7,145 bases of DNA, taken from the NCBI GenBank assembly GCA_023488865.1, contig JAMDDG010000276.1, positions 1 to 7,145 of the forward strand, written 5' to 3'. The notes beneath the pieces were generated by a model. It was not told the origin of the DNA, did no database searches, and saw only the letters and a list, made by a program, of their open reading frames with translations. The position numbers and the translations under genes are program-made. Origin of the DNA: Bacteroidota bacterium (lineage in GTDB: Bacteria; Bacteroidota; Bacteroidia; Bacteroidales; Prolixibacteraceae). Positions 5,165 through 7,145 of the stretch are shown in pieces (positions within the stretch are counted from its first letter, which is position 1; each line of letters starts with the position of its first letter).

Positions 5165-5766
5165 GAAAATTTACAACACTTTTGATTTTTGCATTTATGT
5201 TAACACTGGTTACTGAAAGTTACTCACAAACTTTTGGAATTAAAGGTGGATTAAATCTCGCGAATCTAACTGTTTCCGGTGATGGGATTTCTGCCTCAGT
5301 TAAGTCTATCATTGGAATTCATGTTGGTCCTGTTGCTTACTTTAGATTACAGGAAAATCTTTCATTCAACACGGGACTCCTTTTTTCTATTAAAGGTGCT
5401 AAGGTTGAAGGTACAGAGGGTCTTACAGAAACGTTGAATTATCTGGTAGTTCCTTTGAATTTGGCCTACAAATTTCCAATAAATGAAAGCGTCAAATTTT
5501 TTATCCAAGCTGGCCCATACGTTGGTTATGCTATAAGCGGGAAAGATAAATATAGTGATGTAACTGAAAATGTCAAATTTGGAGAAAAGGGTGGACTGAA
5601 AAGGGGAGATTTCGGTTTAGGATTTGGTGCTGGCTTAGGGTTTGGTTCGATTATTACAAGTCTGAATTACGAACTTGGGCTTTCTAATATGATTGATGAT
5701 TCTAATTATAAATCAAAAAATAAGGTTCTTCAATTATCCGTAGCTTATATGTTTGGCGGAAAATAG
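5161..5766 (+). CDS. PorT-type outer-membrane beta-barrel protein
   Basis: The 201-residue protein starts with a signal peptide (basic MRK, hydrophobic core about 6-17, likely cleavage near SYSQ, 21-23). The mature part opens with GIKGGLNLANL (26-36), the usual start of PorT/OMP_b-brl_2 eight-stranded barrels. Alternating strands follow: IGIHVGPVAYF (51-61), LSFNTGLLFSIKGAK (67-81), LNYLVVPLNLAYKF (92-105), KFFIQAGPYVGYAISG (112-127), DFGLGFGAGLGFG (150-162) and the terminal LSVAYMFGG. The length fits a complete protein. It should insert in the outer membrane; its cargo or function is not known. The first residues and start are supported by the signal peptide. It follows the methyltransferase by 76 bp, all but the last 16 being repeat B. 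It may share a transcript with that gene, since no promoter box is visible between them. Confidence 0.9.
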   Translation: MRKFTTLLIFAFMLTLVTESYSQTFGIKGGLNLANLTVSGDGISASVKSIIGIHVGPVAYFRLQENLSFNTGLLFSIKGAKVEGTEGLTETLNYLVVPLNLAYKFPINESVKFFIQAGPYVGYAISGKDKYSDVTENVKFGEKGGLKRGDFGLGFGAGLGFGSIITSLNYELGLSNMIDDSNYKSKNKVLQLSVAYMFGGK

Positions 5767-5850
5767 ATAAAATAATTCATCAGCAAATTCTAGAGCTTAC
5801 ATTCTATTTGAAAAGAAGATACTTTGTCTTTGCAAGCTGATATATTTTAA

Positions 5851-5911
5851 GTGGAGTTCTGAAACCACTTTAAAAACGGGGCGTAACCGAAAAGCCTGAT
5901 GAGTAGGGAAC
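5851..5911 (+). repeat. Dispersed leader repeat, copy C
   Basis: This 61-bp copy differs from copy B at six positions (1, 8, 10, 35, 48, 58). It ends 16 nt before ATG 5928, exactly the spacing of copy B, although the spacers differ in sequence. The first stem is better here: AAGTGG (from 5849) pairs with CCACTT. The CGG/CCG and CCT/AGG stems are kept. In-frame TGA and TAA codons rule out the full-length leader peptide of copy B, but a ten-codon frame (ATGAGTAGG start at 5899) again ends in an ATGA overlap with the gene. Confidence 0.85.
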
Positions 5912-5927
5912 CAAAAAACTATTATAA

Positions 5928-6824
5928 ATGAAAACCGTAAAAACAATTTTTGTGATCTTATTTCTGATTCTGGGATATAGTGGAATCGCACAACAAACTG
6001 AAATGCTTAACAACGAGATTGTTCTTGGAATGAAGGCGAAGGGTTTGCCCAATTCAATTATCCTGTCGAAGATAAAAACTTCCCAAAATAATTTTGATAT
6101 CAGCACTGATGCTTTGATTAAATTGGCAGACCAAAAAATTTCAGAGGAAATTTTGAACGCAATTGTTGAGGCGGCAAGCGATAATACCAGACATTTTGTC
6201 AAAATTGACCCGAATAATCCTCTTGATATGCATGAACCTGGTATTTATTACTTTAAAGGGAATGGCGAGACAAAAGAATTGGTACCTTTGGAATCAACGG
6301 TTTATAGCCAGAGTAAGAGTGGGGGGGCAATGGCCTCAGTTTTAACATATGGTCTAGCTAAGGTAAAACAACTTGTATCCATTGACGGTAGTAATTCCCG
6401 TGTGCAATTTGACAAACAACAACCTGAATTTTATTTTTATTTTGATGCTTCAAAAAAGGCTCAGGATCAAGCCTTTCTCTGGTGGTTCTCGGTTGCCACC
6501 AGTCCTAATGAATTTTTATTGGCAAACATGAATGAAAAACAGAGTAACCGTGAAATTGAAACTGGCTCGGCCAATCTCCTTAATGCGACTACTGGATTGG
6601 CCGACAAAAACAAAACAAAATATAATTTCACCAAACTTGCACCTGGGATTTATAAAGTATTTTTCGAACAGCCTCTTTCGGGCGAATATTGTTTCATGTA
6701 TGCCGGGAATATACCTCAAGGGTTTTCTACCCTTAACAAAGTATATGATTTTGGGGTAAAAATACAGTCAGATACGAGACAAAGCTCTTCCCCGAACAAT
6801 AAGAAAAAAGCTTCTACCTGGTAG
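5928..6824 (+). CDS. Secreted protein of unknown function with an N-terminal helical domain
   Basis: The 298-residue protein has a clear signal peptide (MKTVK, hydrophobic 6-17, likely cleavage after Ala21 in SGIAQQ) and no lipobox, so it is periplasmic or secreted. Residues 25-83 form a short helical module with the pattern LNNEIVLGMKAKGLPNSIIL and FDISTDALIKLADQKISEEI. This recurs at the start of many Bacteroidota and Acidobacteriota secreted proteins (known to me only as a recurring pattern). The rest (about 104-280) is beta-rich, with GIYYFKGNGETKELVPLE, then PEFYFYFD (166-173), SPNEFLL, APGIYKVFFEQPLSGEYCFM (238-257) and KVYDFGVKI (271-279). The tail (282-298) is Ser/Asn/Lys-rich and probably disordered. 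I do not recognise an enzymatic motif and assign no function. It follows repeat C by 16 nt and the barrel gene by 161 bp, and both encode exported proteins. Confidence 0.85.
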   Translation: MKTVKTIFVILFLILGYSGIAQQTEMLNNEIVLGMKAKGLPNSIILSKIKTSQNNFDISTDALIKLADQKISEEILNAIVEAASDNTRHFVKIDPNNPLDMHEPGIYYFKGNGETKELVPLESTVYSQSKSGGAMASVLTYGLAKVKQLVSIDGSNSRVQFDKQQPEFYFYFDASKKAQDQAFLWWFSVATSPNEFLLANMNEKQSNREIETGSANLLNATTGLADKNKTKYNFTKLAPGIYKVFFEQPLSGEYCFMYAGNIPQGFSTLNKVYDFGVKIQSDTRQSSSPNNKKKASTW

Positions 6825-6856
6825 CAATCTAATCAAACCTCTCAATTTATGTCGAC

Positions 6857-7020
6857 ATGAAAAGACAAAAAGCAACAATCGAAAGTTCCTATTAGTTTTA
6901 GATTTTTTGTTCGTTATTTCTTTATTGCCAGATGGTTGTAAAATTGATGGTAATAGTGATTCCAATAATTTGGAGTGTACCTCATCGGATGGTTGTAGAT
7001 CGGACGTCAGTGTAAATTAG
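6857..7020 (+). pseudogene. Small secreted or lipoprotein-like peptide split by a one-base frameshift
   Basis: ATG 6857 opens MKRQKATIESSY and then stops. The +1-shifted frame is open to TAG 7018-7020 and reads as a signal peptide and short mature part: SNNRKFLLVLDFLFVISLLP, then DGCKIDGNSDSNNLE and a Cys-containing end. Adding one A to the AAAA run just after ATG would join start and body into a 54-residue protein with MKKTK at its N-terminus. Cys28 follows PDG, a poor lipobox, so it may be a secreted Cys-containing peptide instead. The break may be a mutation, a phase-variable A run or a sequencing error. No homologue is recognised. Confidence 0.35.
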
Positions 7021-7028
7021 CCTTCGTA

Positions 7029-7059
7029 TTCGGGCATAAAATATTATACTATAACTTTG
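7029..7059 (+). promoter_or_regulatory. Candidate promoter TTCG-N19-TAACTTTG
   Basis: TAACTTTG at 7052-7059 matches the Bacteroidota -7 box exactly. TTCG at 7029-7032, one mismatch from the -33 TTTG, lies 19 bases upstream, the preferred spacing. Transcription would start near 7066 toward a gene outside the window. It overlaps an open minus-strand frame, so one of the two is probably not real. Confidence 0.35.
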
Positions 7060-7145
7060 TCAACGCTCCGGTCGTAGTCCGCTTTTAACCTGGTGCTCCA
7101 AAGCCCCCTGTTTAGCATGGACGCAGGATGTAGAGTAGATATTAT
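7044..7145 (-). CDS. Possible 3' end of a minus-strand gene (partial)
   Basis: The minus frame is open for 33 codons from the window edge to TAA at 7046-7044. It reads STLHPASMLNRGLWSTRLKA followed by DYDRSV and a short end. It is not recognised. The length is too short to separate from chance, and a plus-strand promoter candidate overlaps it. Confidence 0.15.
   Translation of the reverse strand: MISTLHPASMLNRGLWSTRLKADYDRSVDKVIV

Larger units (their letters stand above)
6825..7145. other. Right-end region with a split small frame and a promoter candidate
   Basis: These 321 bp contain no intact gene. They hold the frameshifted small secreted-peptide frame (6857-7020), a -33/-7 promoter candidate (7029-7059) and an open minus-strand frame that runs off the edge (7044-7145). 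No copy of the dispersed repeat is found here, so the repeat series seems to stop after the 298-residue gene or continues outside the window. Confidence 0.5.

Noticed and set aside
5779..5841. ATCAGC/GCTGAT inverted repeat after the barrel gene
   Set aside because: Six-base arms 51 nt apart are expected by chance in this composition.
5895..5911. Hammerhead ribozyme core (CTGATGAG) in repeat C
   Set aside because: Copy B has CTTATGAG, which breaks the invariant core, and no stem II plus GAAA arrangement follows.
3845..5911. Integron attC sites between the three genes
   Set aside because: The repeats lack the RYYYAAC...GTTRRRY ends and the long imperfect stem of attC sites, and no integrase gene is seen.
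5870..6202. 110-codon minus-strand frame
   Set aside because: It lies antisense to the signal-peptide region of the 298-residue gene and repeat C and reads as a shadow.

Overview
The window looks like a piece of a Bacteroidota chromosome. The evidence is an AT-rich accessory part, almost no Shine-Dalgarno sequences, several matches to the Bacteroidota -7 promoter box TAnnTTTG, a PorT-type outer-membrane beta-barrel, a LytTR domain of the Bacteroidetes type and a DUF5618-like helical protein. The taxon is inferred from these features, not from a database match.

Left part (1-2365): the 3' nine-tenths of a UbiD-family prenyl-FMN decarboxylase runs in from the left edge. It is clearly more GC-rich than what follows. 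About 700 bp after it hold no intact gene. There is a possible minus-strand gene start with an exact -7 box and an early stop, three inverted repeats within 185 bp, and the frameshifted C-terminal remnant of what looks like a zinc alcohol dehydrogenase.

Middle part (2366-3592): an intact DUF5618-like protein lies on the minus strand. Next come a -7-like box, a perfect 25-bp tandem duplication that carries a tiny reading frame twice, and a 153-nt imperfect hairpin followed by seven T. A stand-alone LytTR DNA-binding protein begins 36 bp after the T run. The order of box, short ORFs, terminator-like hairpin and regulator gene would fit an attenuated leader, but the hairpin could equally be a MITE-like palindrome.

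Right part (3593-7145): three plus-strand genes of unrelated type follow: a zinc-ribbon SAM methyltransferase, an outer-membrane beta-barrel protein and a secreted protein of unknown function. Each is preceded by a copy of the same roughly 60-bp repeat. Copies B and C are 61 bp long, agree at 55 of 61 positions and sit exactly 16 nt before their start codons. Copy A is shorter and more diverged, and lies 126 nt before the methyltransferase. Copy B overlaps the methyltransferase stop codon and contains a short ORF that ends in an ATGA overlap with the next gene. This repeat-gene-repeat-gene-repeat-gene layout resembles a cassette array or a shared 5' leader element. I do not recognise it, and it is the most interesting signal here.

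The right end holds a small secreted-peptide frame that is split by an apparent one-base slip in an A run, a good -33/-7 promoter candidate at 7029-7059, and an open minus-strand frame running off the edge.
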